Counted from the stretch's first letter, positions 10,168-22,200 are shown. The stretch: 64,000 bases of DNA from Hyperoplus lanceolatus (GCA_026929865.2 CM049414.1:7801001-7865000); one strand, 5' to 3'. Notes: generated from the letters alone by a model not told the origin. Numbers and translations: made by a program.

Positions 10168-10168
10168 T
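10082..10168. repeat. (TG)n-(AG)n compound microsatellite
   Basis: About 74 bp of pure TG followed by a short AG run. Long frames reading through it (His/Thr or Val/Cys repeats) are artefacts of the repeat. Confidence 0.97.
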
Positions 10169-11954
10169 GAGTGTGGGGAGGGGGGCGTGAGTTTAGAGCT
10201 GTGTTTCCTAGAACCTGCTCAAACCGAGCTCCCTCTCTCTCGTGTTTATATCTCATAAAAGTATAAGAACACAAAAGGAGCTGTCAGAAGCCTCACTCTG
10301 TGATTTCTTTCTCTTCTGCCCCTTAAGGCCGGTCATTAAAAAACAAAGAGGAGAAAGAAAGAGAAAGGGAAAGAAAAGCAGAGCAGGTGAAGAGATGAAA
10401 AGCGAGTGAAGGCCTGACTCAACAGTATCAGGTGTTCAGGTGTGTTTGCGCAGAGATCAGAGGTGAGAGGACGAGTGTGAGTGAGAGCGACTGCAGGAGG
10501 GTCTCTCGCGTCACAGCAGAAGTGATTGGCTTCAGCCCCTGTCAGGTGACTGCTGTCCTTAGCGACGACCCACCTGAGGAGGGCATCTGATAGGCTGCTC
10601 AGGCCCCCAGGAGACAGGTGAGGGTCGAAGTTCAGAGCCCCGTGGCCCAAGGGTAAAAAAGTCCAACAACACAGATGATTTAAACTTAATAAAGACCTAC
10701 ACCGGAGACCTACGAGAAATCCCTTGAAATCGTTTTTTGTTTGTTAAATAATTTATGATGCTTTTTTTTATTTTATACTTTATCGTCTCATAAAGGGAAA
10801 TTTGTCTTGGGCTCCAAGCCACTGCATCACAAACACACACTTGCAACAATGCACCTCCACACATAGAACATAAATTACATGTATGCACTAAGTAATGTTT
10901 GAACAAAAAGTAAGTATGACTCAACCTATATAATTGTTGAACATACTGTATATTATTTCCTATTAAAAAGAAGAAGAGGAACACAATGCAATATAGATCA
11001 TATACAGTACTTATCCAAATGCGTTTAGATAACTTTTCTCACATCATAAATGCAACTTATCAATCTCATTTCCCTATGACATTTGTCCTTGGTAGTTCCT
11101 TTAGTTTTCTCCGCATACCACAGACTGGGAGTAACAGGGAGTGGTATGGTGCTGGTAGAGAGAGTGGGTGTGTAAGTGTGTTTGTTATCTACCCTCGGTG
11201 TTTTATCAGGATCAGACAGCAGCTCGGGCATTAGCCACAGAGGACTCTGCTCTTTTATCTGCTCTGGCGGGGATGATAATTCTGCTCATGCAGAAAGCAA
11301 CAGGAGGAACCTGTGAAGGTAAAACTGTTAAGGTGGGGGATTTGGCGAAGGGATTTTACCCCCATGTGTCTCACGCAACACATCCAAATCACTTTGAGAC
11401 ACCCAGTTGAGCTTTCTCTCTTCATCCCCTTGCTCAAGAGCAACAAAGCAGCAATCCACAGAAGAAGAAAGGACCTGTCTGTCTGAGCGTTGAACCTTGC
11501 ACCTTTCAGGGCCAAACTTTCTTTCCATCAGGGTACCACCGACTCTTTCATATCCCAAACCTATGATGATTTCCCATCTGTCACCATTTTAGTCTTTAGA
11601 CAGAGGTACAGCTGTTCCAAAACGACTGCCAACAGATCCTCCACCAGATGAATATGTTTGCTCTCCATTTACGCAAGCTTCCCTTTACGAAGTGTGTCGC
11701 ACTCTCTGAGGGCAGTTACTATCTTGGAAACAATGCATCGTCCCAACAGTACGTTTCTTGGAAGGCACAGGGTGACACATCGATTTTCCTTGAACGGATA
11801 TTCTTGATCTTGGCACTCCAAACATCAACATTCAGTTTTCAAGCCGACCTCTGTAACCGACATTGCTGTTCTGGTTTGGTCAACACAGTAATACGGACTA
11901 ACACAGTTGTTTCCAAATCTATTGCCAAATCAATGGATGACGTTGTCAATTTTA
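10169..11954. other. Unique stretch
   Basis: Around 10735-10880 there is TTTATCGTCTCATAAAGGGA then AAATTTGTCTTGGGCTCC, which resembles the 3' untranslated tails of some fish LINEs, but I cannot fix its limits. Elsewhere nothing is recognised; frames of 70-117 codons around 11255-12001 show no domain or motif. Confidence 0.3.
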
Positions 11955-12185
11955 AAGGACTGGTGGGACATTTTCGGAAACATGCTTATTCCCCTGGCTG
12001 AGAGTTGGATGAGAAGATTACTACCATTCTCATCTATACAGTTTATGGCAAGTATGGAGGTTAAGAGGGAAATTGCTAGCCTAGCTTTATCCAAAGACAA
12101 AAAAGCGCAAACCCCTCCGTTTTTAAGCTTTGTTTTTTTTGTTGTTGTACAGATTAAGTTCAACAGATATAACATGGTGCCGGTT
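11955..12185 (+). repeat. Probable interspersed repeat fragment
   Basis: The stretch around GGAAACATGCTTATTC, GAGAGTTGGATGAGAAGATT and GCTAGCCTAGCTTTATCCAA resembles a repeat often met in perch-like fish genomes (GAGTTAGATGAGAAGAT...ACCACTCTCAT...GCTTAGC...). This copy is diverged and its ends cannot be placed. The match is from memory of the family only. Confidence 0.4.
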
Positions 12186-13556
12186 TGACTGTGAGTTTAT
12201 GCCAGCTGGTTTAACCCAGTTTTCAGTCTTTGGACTAAGCCGAGAAAAGCAGTATTTGGGGGTAGCCTTATAACTAAAGGACACCAGAGAGTGAATAAAC
12301 ATATTTTCGAACTAGAGAATTGGCATGTTGACACCTTCAAACATCTTTATATTTCTAAATGAAATATATCTTAAGTTACGTCTAGTAGTGCCCTCCGCTG
12401 GATTCACGTTTTCAGGGGACTTCCGCTCTCAGTTGAGGGTGGCCTCGCTGTAGACTTAAGTCGGCTCAGAGATCAGCTAGAGACAGACACATAGCAGGTA
12501 TGGCTTAACATAATCCACCTAAATCAACTCTCTGGATGACAGCCAGACACTGAACCGTGTGTGCATGCAGTACACCTACGTTGCTATATATGCTCCCCCC
12601 CCCCTCTCTCGGTTCATACAAGGAAAACCTTTGACATAATAATTACATGAAGGGCCTTGTCACTTCTACAGAACACCGTTAATCACCCTCGTTGTGGCTC
12701 TTGTAACATACCAACACACCTGCATATTTACAGCAGAACTTCACCTTGGGCAAGCGCAGTATGCAGAAACACACCCAGCAATTTGGTAATATTGCCCCAA
12801 TTGAGGATCGACTATATAATGAGTGCATTGGGAGATGTACCCACGGTGTGTATTATCATTGCATATTAAATCATTGCTCTCCAACCCTGACAGAGGCTTT
12901 GAACTGTCAGGTTGCAGACATTTTCTTGCCAGATATATGGATTTTTCGCCCAACCCCCTTAATTTTAGCACAATGCAGAGTGAGGGACATGGAGGGGAGG
13001 GGGGACGACGGGGAACGGAGGTCTGTTGTTTGATGTGTTCTTACCCTATCCAAAGTAAAATACCTCAAGCTTTGATGTGCTACCTTAAACCCCCCAACCC
13101 CCCCTGCTCCTCGGTTCTCTTGCACCCCATGCACACACACACGCTCTGTGTTTGGCCAGGTATACATACAGTAGATGTGGCCGATGGTGTGTGTTTAGGT
13201 ACATGTGTGTGCTCTTATGAGGTTGCTCTGCTCGCCAAGATCCCCTTCATTCAAGCCATGGTGCAACAGGGATTCAACTGGCTTTTGGGAGATTTAATCG
13301 CTCTGGGAGTTTGAGTGAGCAAGAGGAAATACCCTTAACAAGCAGAGTCAAAGTGTGATTAGCATTCATTTTTTCCTCAAGTCTGTTAGTTTATGTGTGT
13401 GGCGGCCTTTTCTGGTGACTCACATCCCTCAAGTAATGACACATTATCCCTCAACACACACGGTAAGCCCCCGCTACTTTACAGCCCTGATCAAAAGCAG
13501 TTGTCATGCATGTTGTTTCATCAGTCCTATCCACTAACTAAGCCCTAACTATTGCC
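12186..13556. other. Unique stretch
   Basis: A C-run at 12594-12604, otherwise complex unique DNA. Frames up to 163 codons at 12823-13314 overlap other frames on the opposite strand and have no protein features. Confidence 0.4.
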
Positions 13557-13768
13557 TTTATGACAAATCTCAAACTTGAAAACTAGCTTTTATGATAAAT
13601 CCTCCAGCAATGTTGGGGCCCAGGGCTTCCATTACTGCTGAAGCTCAAATATTGCGAAGCCAATCCTGGCTTTCCTGGAAAAACTCTGTAACTTTAATTT
13701 GCAATTCCCCGTTCTACGTTTATGACAAAGCTGTCAACCTCAGGCCCGGTAGTTCTGTTTATGATGAA
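13557..13768 (+). promoter_or_regulatory. Four TTTATGAYRAA motifs in 212 bp
   Basis: TTTATGACAAA at 13557-13567, TTTATGATAAA at 13589-13599, TTTATGACAAA at 13719-13729 and TTTATGATGAA at 13758-13768. TTTATGA resembles the sites of caudal/posterior HOX-type homeodomains. The flanks of the four sites are not alike, so this is not a simple tandem repeat. The functional reading is inference. Confidence 0.25.
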
Positions 13769-14169
13769 CTCCTAACCTTAAGCCAGCCGCGTGGGCCTTA
13801 ACGAGGGTTCTGCCAGTCCGGTCCGGCAGTAATATAGTTCCCCCCTGCCCTCCCCAGCTGGACACTAACGAGACGCCGCACACTGACCTCTGCAGCAGCT
13901 CAAATTAGATGTAAATTGTGCCTGATTTTTACGGGGGTCTCTAACGCGATCCAGATCCCCCCGCCACTGCGGCCAGCGGGTCAACTGCGTGAGAACGTCT
14001 CGCTCCCTAACGACATTTGGAGTGGTCGATGAGAGGGGTCGCGGGTAATGGTGACCTCACTGGCCTACACTTCACTTCCTTCTAATTAGAGCGCTGGGCC
14101 AGATCAAAGGAACCAACCGCATCGCAGCAGGAGGGCTACTGAAGAAGGAGGGAGGCTAGTAAAGACGAA
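13769..14169. promoter_or_regulatory. Candidate conserved non-coding element
   Basis: About 13860-14100 is unusually GC-balanced, complex, CpG-containing unique sequence with GCTCAAATTAGATG, TAACGCGATCC and CTAATTAGAGCGCTGG. It is neither repeat nor protein-like in any frame. Cross-species alignment is needed to support it. Confidence 0.2.
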
Positions 14170-14195
14170 GAAGAGGAGGAGGAGGAGGAGGAGGT
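14170..14195. repeat. (GAG)n/(GAA)n simple repeat
   Basis: GAAGAAGAGGAGGAGGAGGA tract in a purine-rich region. Confidence 0.85.
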
Positions 14196-14615
14196 GAAAG
14201 CCTTTTCTATAAGTAATGGGGTGCAGGGAGGACGGGGGGAAGAATTTAAGTTTTTTTTCATTAGTCCTGGAGGTCAGTGGGCCACTCAACCTGTGTGCAG
14301 CGGTATGAACGCTCCTCTATAGGTGGCAGGAGTGCCTTTAAAGAGGAGAGACTAATAGAGAGGTAGTGGAGGGGAGAATGTGTTTGTGTGAGAGGTATAG
14401 AGGGAGGAGAGAGGGGTTCAGGGGTAAGCACAGAGAGAGAATAAACCATTATGTCATGGCCTTTTCAGGAGAGCAGTGCACCTCAGCACTGCCTGCCTGC
14501 CTGCTCTGTGTACGGCCACAGCTGTGGAGATGCTCTCAAACTCACAGGAAGTGGAGCATTTAGCACTTCCTCACTGGTGAATGTGTGTGGCTAGAGCCCC
14601 CCAGTCATATGGATA
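14196..14615. other. Unique purine-rich stretch
   Basis: Runs of GAGAG/GGGAG; nothing else recognised. Confidence 0.4.
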
Positions 14616-14631
14616 AACACACGCACACGCA

Positions 14632-14668
<37 letters not shown>
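14616..14668. repeat. (CA)n microsatellite
   Basis: Imperfect at its left edge (ACGCACACGCACAA), then pure AC from about 14636 to 14668. Confidence 0.95.
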
Positions 14669-14670
<2 letters not shown>

Positions 14671-17326
14671 CAAAAACACTCATCTCTTGTGGAAACCATG
14701 GACAGGCTGTGACACAATAACAAGCGCCAGATTACATCTGTTTCCACGGTTACTAATGAGAGCGCAAGCAGGCTGGATTAGAATATATAATTGAAGGTCT
14801 CCACTTGGGGACATTTTGTTCCAGGGAATAAGAGTGGGAAGGTACAAGACACTAAAGCGCACAGAGATTTCCTGCAAATGATTGCTGTTGTAAAGATTAT
14901 GTTGAATTTCTCTGAGATTTTTCTTTTCTTTAGAGATATAATGCTTTATTATGTCTTTGATCTGTTTTACGTCTGATTGGGGTTATTTGGACACATTAAT
15001 CAAAACCAAACACAACAATCTATGTATTTCAATTATCATCTTGTAGCTTGGCAGAAGCTCCTGTTTTGATTTTAATTGCCTCCTTTGCCTGAAAGGCCTA
15101 GATCAGGGCAAAGAAAGTCCCCCTTGTTTGTTGACAACATTTCTTTTAGACAAATCAATGAATATCTCCTCCTCATCTGCTTCCTGTCCAGAAATCTGGT
15201 GTTAATACACAGCCTAGGCTTTGTAAACTGGTATGTAAACAAATGAAATGTAAACCAAGTGGGCCCCCTTTGTTTACCTTTTTTGTTTTCAGCGCACTCA
15301 CAGTACGGACAGGAAGCAGATTGTGAGGAGATATTCACTCCTCACAATCTGAAACAAATATTCTCCAGAATCACTTACCCCACCTTTCAAACATTACCCT
15401 TGTACACAATAGACACTGTTGAGGCCTTTTCAAGACAGACTTGAGCTTGACACAGCAGTTGCTGTTGTTCCTTTTTCTGTGGCTGATCACGGACCAACTT
15501 TGTCTTTTTAGCTAAATCTGAATGAATGAATTAATCCATCAATCAATCATTACACTATTAAATGTGTCATTGCACAACATGTTCTTCCCTTTTTTAAATG
15601 AGGGACAAAACATATGGGAACAACTCTTGCACTTGAGGGGGTTGTGGAGAACACTGCGTTCTTTCACATCTATGGATCCTGTAAATGCGAGGACACTATG
15701 TTCTCTGGAGTCAAGTTACATGCCGGAGCCCCGAAATGCACTGGGGCTGTTATGAATTTTATGGCATGCTAAATTCATTACATTAGTTGTTATTGCTCTG
15801 GTGTTGCTCTTGCATAATAATTAGTGTGAACTTTTACAGTGCATCATAACAATTTAGACACTTTAATGACTCAGTCTGAATAGGGTGAGCGTGTTCCAAT
15901 AATGTTTCTATAAAACCGAATCGATATTTTATTATTGTGAACCATGTTTGGAATGCGGCCTAATGTAACGCAGAAAGAGACAAGCTTTCAATGGTAATTT
16001 TCCAGTGATCTGCTATCTAAACTCAGTCAAATCCTGTGGGGTTTTCTCCATGAGCTGGATGAAATGGTGGATATCGCTGCGATGTGAGGCTGACCTCTCC
16101 TGTGTATGCTCATAATAAGCATGCTGGTGATGTTGAGATCTGGGAATTTCATATGCTAGGAAGCCATATGTAGGGATCAGCGAACACTGAAACTCCAGCC
16201 TGGGAAGTTCACGGCGCTTTGATGGAGCCAGAATTCCAGGAGCTTCCCATAAGTGTGGGATAAGGCTGTGTCATCCCTGTCACTCACCTGGATTTATCAG
16301 CAGGAAATCTGGAAATGAGACGGCATTCCTCCTGCCCCCACCTCCCTTCAGGAACTCCCAACAAGTCGAACGGCAGACAAAGAGGACCACAGTCACTGTT
16401 GAGATGTGATTTGACACTGTGCAGACTGTTATCTCGCCTTTCGTCAAAATATATAATCGTTTAGGATAAGTTTGGTGTGTTCCTTAAACAAACTACAGAT
16501 ATTTTTTCCTTAACAAAAACTCTCACAGTGATTACAAACCTGTTTGTAAAAGTAAAAAAAACAGAGCCTCTTCAGGCAGCCCTGTGCACCCCTTGGGGCG
16601 AACCAGTGAACTATAACCCCCTACTATTGATGTTGACATGTTCACTGACCTAGTCTATCAACATACACACACGCATAATTGGTCTACCCTTTCCGTGCTA
16701 ACTGGCGCTGATATCATCTGTGTTGTCTGATATGCTCTGATCTGACCCGGGTATGTGCCTTTGCTGGCCTCTGGTTCTGTACGTACCCATCAGAGCACAA
16801 GACCCCCAGTGGGCTCACTGACCCTGAGATAAGCCTCTCTCCCGGTCTCCCTTTAGTCCTGCAGGGCTAGAAAGCACTTATTTCATATGATGTATGACTA
16901 AAACAGCCACAAATCGCTTACACAAATTGTGCTGCCGGTTGGTGTGTGAATAAAACGTTTTTATTACATAGATAAAGAGCCATTCATTGGAATGTGCATT
17001 TATGAATGATGTCCTAAGGCTGGGTATTTTTTTTTATAAAAAGAAAAACATTTTAACATTATGATCTATTCATATGTAATTACATTTTTTTAAGATCACA
17101 GCAGGGCTGCTACTGACAATTCTTTTCGACATCAGTTAGTAATTTAAACCTTAACCCATTAAGGCCTAAGAAAAACCTCTAAAACAGGAGCATTGTTTCA
17201 AAACAACCTCCCAAAACCTGAGGTTTCTCTGAAATACTGCACAGAATGGCAGTGTTTCCTAAATCATTTCTTATAGCAGATAGACATGAAATAATAATAA
17301 AAAAATAAAATCTTAAACCCTTGGCC
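14669..17326. other. Unique stretch with candidate conserved sequence
   Basis: No exon or transposon recognised across 2.6 kb. About 16000-16340 (TCTGCTATCTAAACTCAGTC, then CTCATAATAAGCATGCTGG) is complex unique DNA that could be a conserved non-coding block. A short inverted pair, GATTGTGAGGAG / CTCCTCACAATC, at 15321-15332 and 15339-15350 forms a small hairpin. Confidence 0.3.
15321..15350. repeat. Perfect 12-bp hairpin
   Basis: GATTGTGAGGAG is followed six bases later by its exact inverse CTCCTCACAATC. The loop is ATATTC. It is too short and isolated to assign a function. Confidence 0.6.
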
Positions 17327-18260
17327 TTAAAGCGGCTACGAGTAACATTTAAATAACTTTTAAACAGCCTCATGTTTCCTCTGATAATCATAAATTACCT
17401 TTAACAGCAAACGAGACCATCAGTGCAAAGAAAGACATTTTTAAATAGTTTTTATTACTGCTTTTGGTCTGGTCGCACACCCAGTCCGATTTTCGGTTCG
17501 CTCGTGCAAGCTCTATGGTCACATATCCGTATTGGTCGCAGATTTCAGTGTGGCGCAGCAACGTGAATTGAGAAGCCTATCCCTCCAGATGAGGGAAGGG
17601 GAGCGGGAGCCTTGTTTGATACAGTTATTTGTCGTCATAATGACTGATAACGGGGCTGAACCATCAAAGAAAAAAAAGAGAACGCAATGAAGAAAAGCTA
17701 AAAGGGAGAGTGATATAGGCTACGGGGGGACGAGGGCGTTGCCAAGCAACGTGTATACAATTTCACGTGAGCGAAACTAGACTGCAGTGTTTACTCCTAA
17801 ATGAATGAGCGGTTGGTACTAACACAAAGTTTGCTTTGCTTCACCATCATCAGATAACCATTATCTGAAATAGTAATTATTTACAACAACATAAACACAT
17901 TACCTCATCGTGATCCATACTAACTGCCGTCTATCGTTCATTAGCTTTCTGTGAGGAGTCGGACATTTAATCTTTCAGCTCCGTGAGAGAGAGTAGTTAG
18001 GTGACACTGCTGCATCAACTCATTGCAATCAGGTGCGTGTGGCAGTGACTGGCATTAGTTCATGCAGTGTCAAAACCACTCTCACGGAGCCGAAAAGAGT
18101 CCTCACACTTTGAACACACGGACATGCACTATATTACTCCCTTCTCAGTTCACACTGGCACGAGCTAGAAAACAGCTTTGCGACAGCGGGCGTCGTAAAA
18201 ATACTACCGCATTTGTCCAAAGGGGACGCCAACGTGCCATGTTACTCGTAGTGGCTTTAA
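17327..18260 (+). mobile_element. TTAA-flanked non-autonomous transposon, family A copy 1
   Basis: The element is bounded by TTAA at 17327-17330 and 18257-18260. Its termini are inverted repeats: AGCGGCTACGAGTAACAT on the left and, on the opposite strand, AGCCACTACGAGTAACAT on the right. The TTAA target and TTAAAGC start resemble T2/Kolobok-type elements; piggyBac also uses TTAA, but its ends normally begin CCC. An internal inverted repeat near the right side (CAGCTCCGTGAGAG... / CTCTCACGGAGCCG, about 17978-18083) gives a hairpin. It contains a short basic frame starting at 17640 (MTDNGAEPSKKKKR) that ends by frameshift in this copy. Full-length sister copy at 18446-19364. Confidence 0.8.
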
Positions 18261-18445
18261 CTGATTAAAACTAACTGCCCTATTCTTCATGAAGATTTGA
18301 AAAAAGATATGACAAGTAATAAAATATGAGAAATCACTGACTTTCTACTAGTGTAATACATAGTGCAGATCATTATTTCTCTAATTATGATTATTGAAGT
18401 AGTAATTTATGCATGTTGTGTATTTGTATGTTTTGAATTCATCTG
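18261..18445. other. Spacer between tandem transposon copies
   Basis: 185 bp of AT-rich sequence that does not belong to the repeated unit, so the two copies are separate insertions or a duplication whose spacer is unique. Confidence 0.6.
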
Positions 18446-19364
18446 TTAAAGCAGCTACGAGTAACATTTAAATATCTTTTAAACAGCCTCATGTTTCCTC
18501 TGATAATCATAGATTACCTTTAACAGCAAACGAGACCATCAGTGCAAAGAAAGACGTTTTTATATAGTTTTTATTACTGCTTTTGGTCTGGTCGCACACC
18601 CAGTCCGATTTTCGATTCGCTCGTGCAGGCTCTATGGTCACATATCCGTATTGGTTGCAGATTTCAGTGTGGCGCAGCAATGCGATTTGAGAAACCTATC
18701 CCTCCAGGTGAGGGAAGGGGAGCGGGAGCCTTGTTTGAGACATTTATTTGTTGTCATAATGACTGATAACGGGGCTGAACCATCAAAGAAAAAAAGAGAA
18801 CGCAATGAAGAAAAGCTAAAAGGGAGAGTGATATAGGCTACGGGCGGGACGAGGGCGTTGCCAAGCAACGTGTATACAATTTCACAAGAGCGAAACTAGA
18901 CTGCAGTGTTTACTCCTAAATGAATGAGCGGTTGGTACTAACAAAAAGTTTGCTTTGCTTCACCATCATCAGATAACCATTATCTGAAATAGTCATTATT
19001 TACATCAACAACACATACCTCATATTCGTGATCCATACTAACTGCCGTCTCTCGTTCATTCGCTTTCTGTGAGGACACGTAATCTTTCAGCTCCGTGAGA
19101 GAGAGTAGTTAGGTGACGCTGCTGCATCAACTCATTGCAATCAGGTGTGTGTAGCACTGACTGGCATTAGTTGATGCAGTGTCAAAACCACTCTCACAGA
19201 GCAGAAAAGAGTCCTCACACTTTCAACACACGGACATGCACTATATTGCGCGCATGCCTGGCACGAGCTAGAAAACAACTTTGCGACAGCGGGCGTCGTA
19301 AAAATACTACCGCTTTTGTCCAAAGGGGACGCCAACATGCCATGTTACTTCGTAGTGACTTTAA
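18446..19364 (+). mobile_element. TTAA-flanked non-autonomous transposon, family A copy 2
   Basis: TTAA at 18446-18449 and 19361-19364 borders the inverted termini AGCAGCTACGAGTAACAT and AGTCACTACGAAGTAACAT (read inward). The interior follows copy 1 almost base for base, with small indels. In this copy the basic mini-frame has one A fewer in its A-run and stays open longer: MTDNGAEPSKKKRERNEEKL then KGRVI. No transposase domain is present. Confidence 0.8.
18651..18836 (+). pseudogene. Basic mini-ORF of transposon family A
   Basis: A 61-codon frame in copy 2 ending in a lysine/arginine-rich segment (SKKKRERNEEKLKGR) that looks like a nuclear localisation or DNA-contact tail. The part from the internal ATG at 18759 (MTDNGAEPSKKK) is shared by all four family copies in the window. 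GGGAGAGTGATAT at its end could be a splice donor, so it may be the first exon of a lost protein-coding parent element. This is inference: no domain of known function can be read, and the other copies are frameshifted by one A. Confidence 0.3.
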
Positions 19365-19413
19365 GTCATTTTAAGCCATTTCCCAGCACATAAAACACGA
19401 TATTGATTCATTT
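19365..19413. other. Short spacer
   Basis: Separates the TTAA-flanked element from the next transposon. Confidence 0.5.
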
Positions 19414-19421
19414 CCAAGAGG

Positions 19422-20405
19422 CAGGGCTGTACGCTTATTTTTTTAGGTGGTAGCACTGGTGCTAGCAAGCAAAAAAATTCAGTAGCACAAAAATAAATTT
19501 GGTAGCACACAAAGTATGATCGAAAACTTGCATAACCTTAACCCTTGCATTTCGCTCTAATTACCTTTGAGCATGTTATCTTGGTCTCATTTGAGATTCT
19601 CAATTAATATTATATCCTAGTGTGTGCAGTAATAATTATGGAAAAATAAATAGGGGTGCACTGATTGCAATTTAGACAAAAGAATCTAACCTGCCAATTG
19701 CAATTTTTTGCTGATTCAGAATTATTATTATTATTATAATGTCCTTCTGTTAATTAAAACCAAACTTTAAAACATTAAACATAGCCTATTAAAAAAATAA
19801 GTATACATATTGGTACACTTTAGGATAAATTAAATAGGTTGTTGTGAATTTGTTGGGAGTAGCTTTTCAGTGGCTTATTTAAAACTTTGTTTAAATAGAC
19901 TAGGCTACTGTTGACTGCTCTCTGCAGCTGAAGGAGTTGCCTTTCAAGCTAGAAAAAAGTGCTAACTTACCGACTTCAAAATAAAAATCAACTCACGTTT
20001 GGCTAGTAACAGGCTTTTAATGTGAAGGCGCACAGGAAATGTTCTGTTTGTACACGCGCTAACTTAACTGCGGTAATGTGCCGTCTCCTTCTGGTTATTA
20101 CCGTTTGGTGAAGTTTTTATACCTAGAATCGCTGCACGAGCACAGATCCCGAGGACACACATCTTTCACTAGCCAAAGTGAAGGGTGGACTCAATAACTT
20201 ACTTGCCTAAGTCTACATTTACCCCCATTTGGAGTGTTAATGTAGAGCACTTTAAGCAGTGTTGTGCAGCGCTCCTCTGTGTTTCAAAGACAGCCTCTCC
20301 TCATTAGCAGCCTGTTGCACGAGTGCGAATGGATTTGTATTCATCATCGCACGTGATCAATTTCAGTAGCAAATGCGATCAAAACTGTCGCACTGTACAG
20401 CCCTG
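19422..20405. mobile_element. hAT-family non-autonomous transposon with perfect target duplication
   Basis: The termini CAGGGCTGTAC and GTACAGCCCTG are perfect 11-bp inverted repeats. The direct repeat CCAAGAGG at 19414-19421 and 20406-20413 is an 8-bp target-site duplication, diagnostic of hAT insertion. GTAGCAC occurs three times just inside the left end (about 19448-19510), a usual subterminal arrangement for transposase binding. The 984-bp interior has no transposase frame. Confidence 0.88.
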
Positions 20406-20413
20406 CCAAGAGG

Positions 20414-22200
20414 TCTGGAAAAGTCTGAAAATCATTTTAAAACACTTCACTGGATTTAGGTGTGCAGAATGATTAACTTACCTGGAGATCATGTCAACAT
20501 CTCATTTATTTACACTGAAGATGACAGATGTCTTGATGGACAGGCACAGGAGCACATACACTGTAGCGCTGCTGCAACAAACACAAGCTAAATAACTCAA
20601 CACAGAGCCATTGGGGAATGAAAATAGGGGTTGCAAACAAGCTGCCAAACAGCCTGCTATCCACACCAGCTCATTATGGTAACAATTATTGGTGTAATCA
20701 ATCGGCCAAATTATAGACCAATAACTGAGGCCTTATTGTCTAAGAGGGGGAAGACAGCGGCCTTCTTTCTCCGCTGTTCTGCTCTGAAATGCATCATTTT
20801 GGGCTTGACCCCTTGCACCCCTCCGCTCTCTTCCCCAGCCCTAATACCTTCCTGTCTCCATTATCTGGCCGTGGAGGTCAGGCTGTGTAAAGGTCAGGGT
20901 TTAGGGGTCATGCTGTCACTCAGGCGGGAGCCAAAAATAGGTGCTGTGTGATTTCAACCACGGAAGAGCTCGGAGCTACAATTCCAAAAAGCCGGTAAGT
21001 TATGTGTTCACTTCATCAACGTATTTCGCACACAATAGCATGGACTCCCAAACGCCCACACACACACACACATGCATTATGTTACTGTTTATTGACTTCA
21101 ACAACTGTATGGATGTCGTTTGACCCAAATACCAAGTTCATTGTTCGCAACACAAAAGCATACTAACTGGAAGAAAATAGTTCTTTAAACTAGCCCACAG
21201 GAATCCAGTGATAATAGCTGGGAGGAGAGGTGGCCAGGCTGTTAAAAGGCTGGTAAAAAAGCCTTGAGGTTGGCTGCATGTTAGCAGGGCTCTGGCTCTG
21301 CATACAGGGCACTCTGGCGGATGTTTGCTGGCACGGGCGCAGGCATCAGGCACGGTAGTAACGCTGCCATGTAAATCAAAGATGCTCTGTTTGCGCCACG
21401 GTGTAAATCAATCACATCCCCCTTGCTAACACAGTCTGCAGGAGCTGAATGGGCCTGCATCGCCGGCTGCATTCCCAAACAGTGTCTCACCTGCGCTGCA
21501 GTGGCAACCTGACTGTTATGTATGGCTTAGCATTGACTCTGTCTTGACTCTGCAACCGACGCTCTGAGATATGTCTCTCTCCAAGTCGCTGCAACGTGAG
21601 AATACTTCTTAAGGCTCTGTAGAAAAAAGGACAAGGTGATGTACCTCATTAACTGACAAGCATGTGACGAATGGTGCGCCGTGTTCTAAGTGTTTGCAGG
21701 TATCTACAGTTCCCCAGGAGCGAAGGGGAAATACTTTACCTTACAAGGCCTGTTATGCATGCTTAAGATTCCCTGCGGCTGCTGTGGGAATGTGTTCAGA
21801 GGTCCTTATATACTTTTAAATAGAAAGCACTGCAGAATAGAGGGCACTGTTTGTCTTCTGTTTCTTTTATGATTCCTAATGCAATGAAAGCACAAATATG
21901 TGATTGCTTCTTGCAGCAAAATCTTGGCACTGAGGTTTTGTTTGTTCACTGAGTTTTCTGTTGGTTTGTGGGTGGTTGACATCTTTTGTAGGACTCCTTC
22001 ATAGTGGTATTCATTATCCTTCAAAACAAATGCAAAACACGTTTAAAAAAATCGTCTTTCAGCACCCAGACGGGGCGGACAAATATTTGACATTTCCCTG
22101 AAAAGGATGAAAAATGATAATAAATCACACCTGGGCCAGGTTGTCTTCCTCTTCTAGAGGATGTGATTCTCTTTTATTTTTAGGGCTGCCCGTATCTGCC
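20414..22200. other. Unique stretch
   Basis: No exon or transposon recognised. A short CA run lies at 21056-21071. About 21160-21500 is complex GC-balanced sequence without repeat character. Confidence 0.35.

Noticed and set aside
12823-13314. A 163-codon plus-strand frame
   Set aside because: No domain, composition not protein-like, other frames overlap it.
17327-19364. CRISPR-like or satellite array
   Set aside because: The two repeats are 0.9-kb transposons with TTAA borders, not short spaced repeats.
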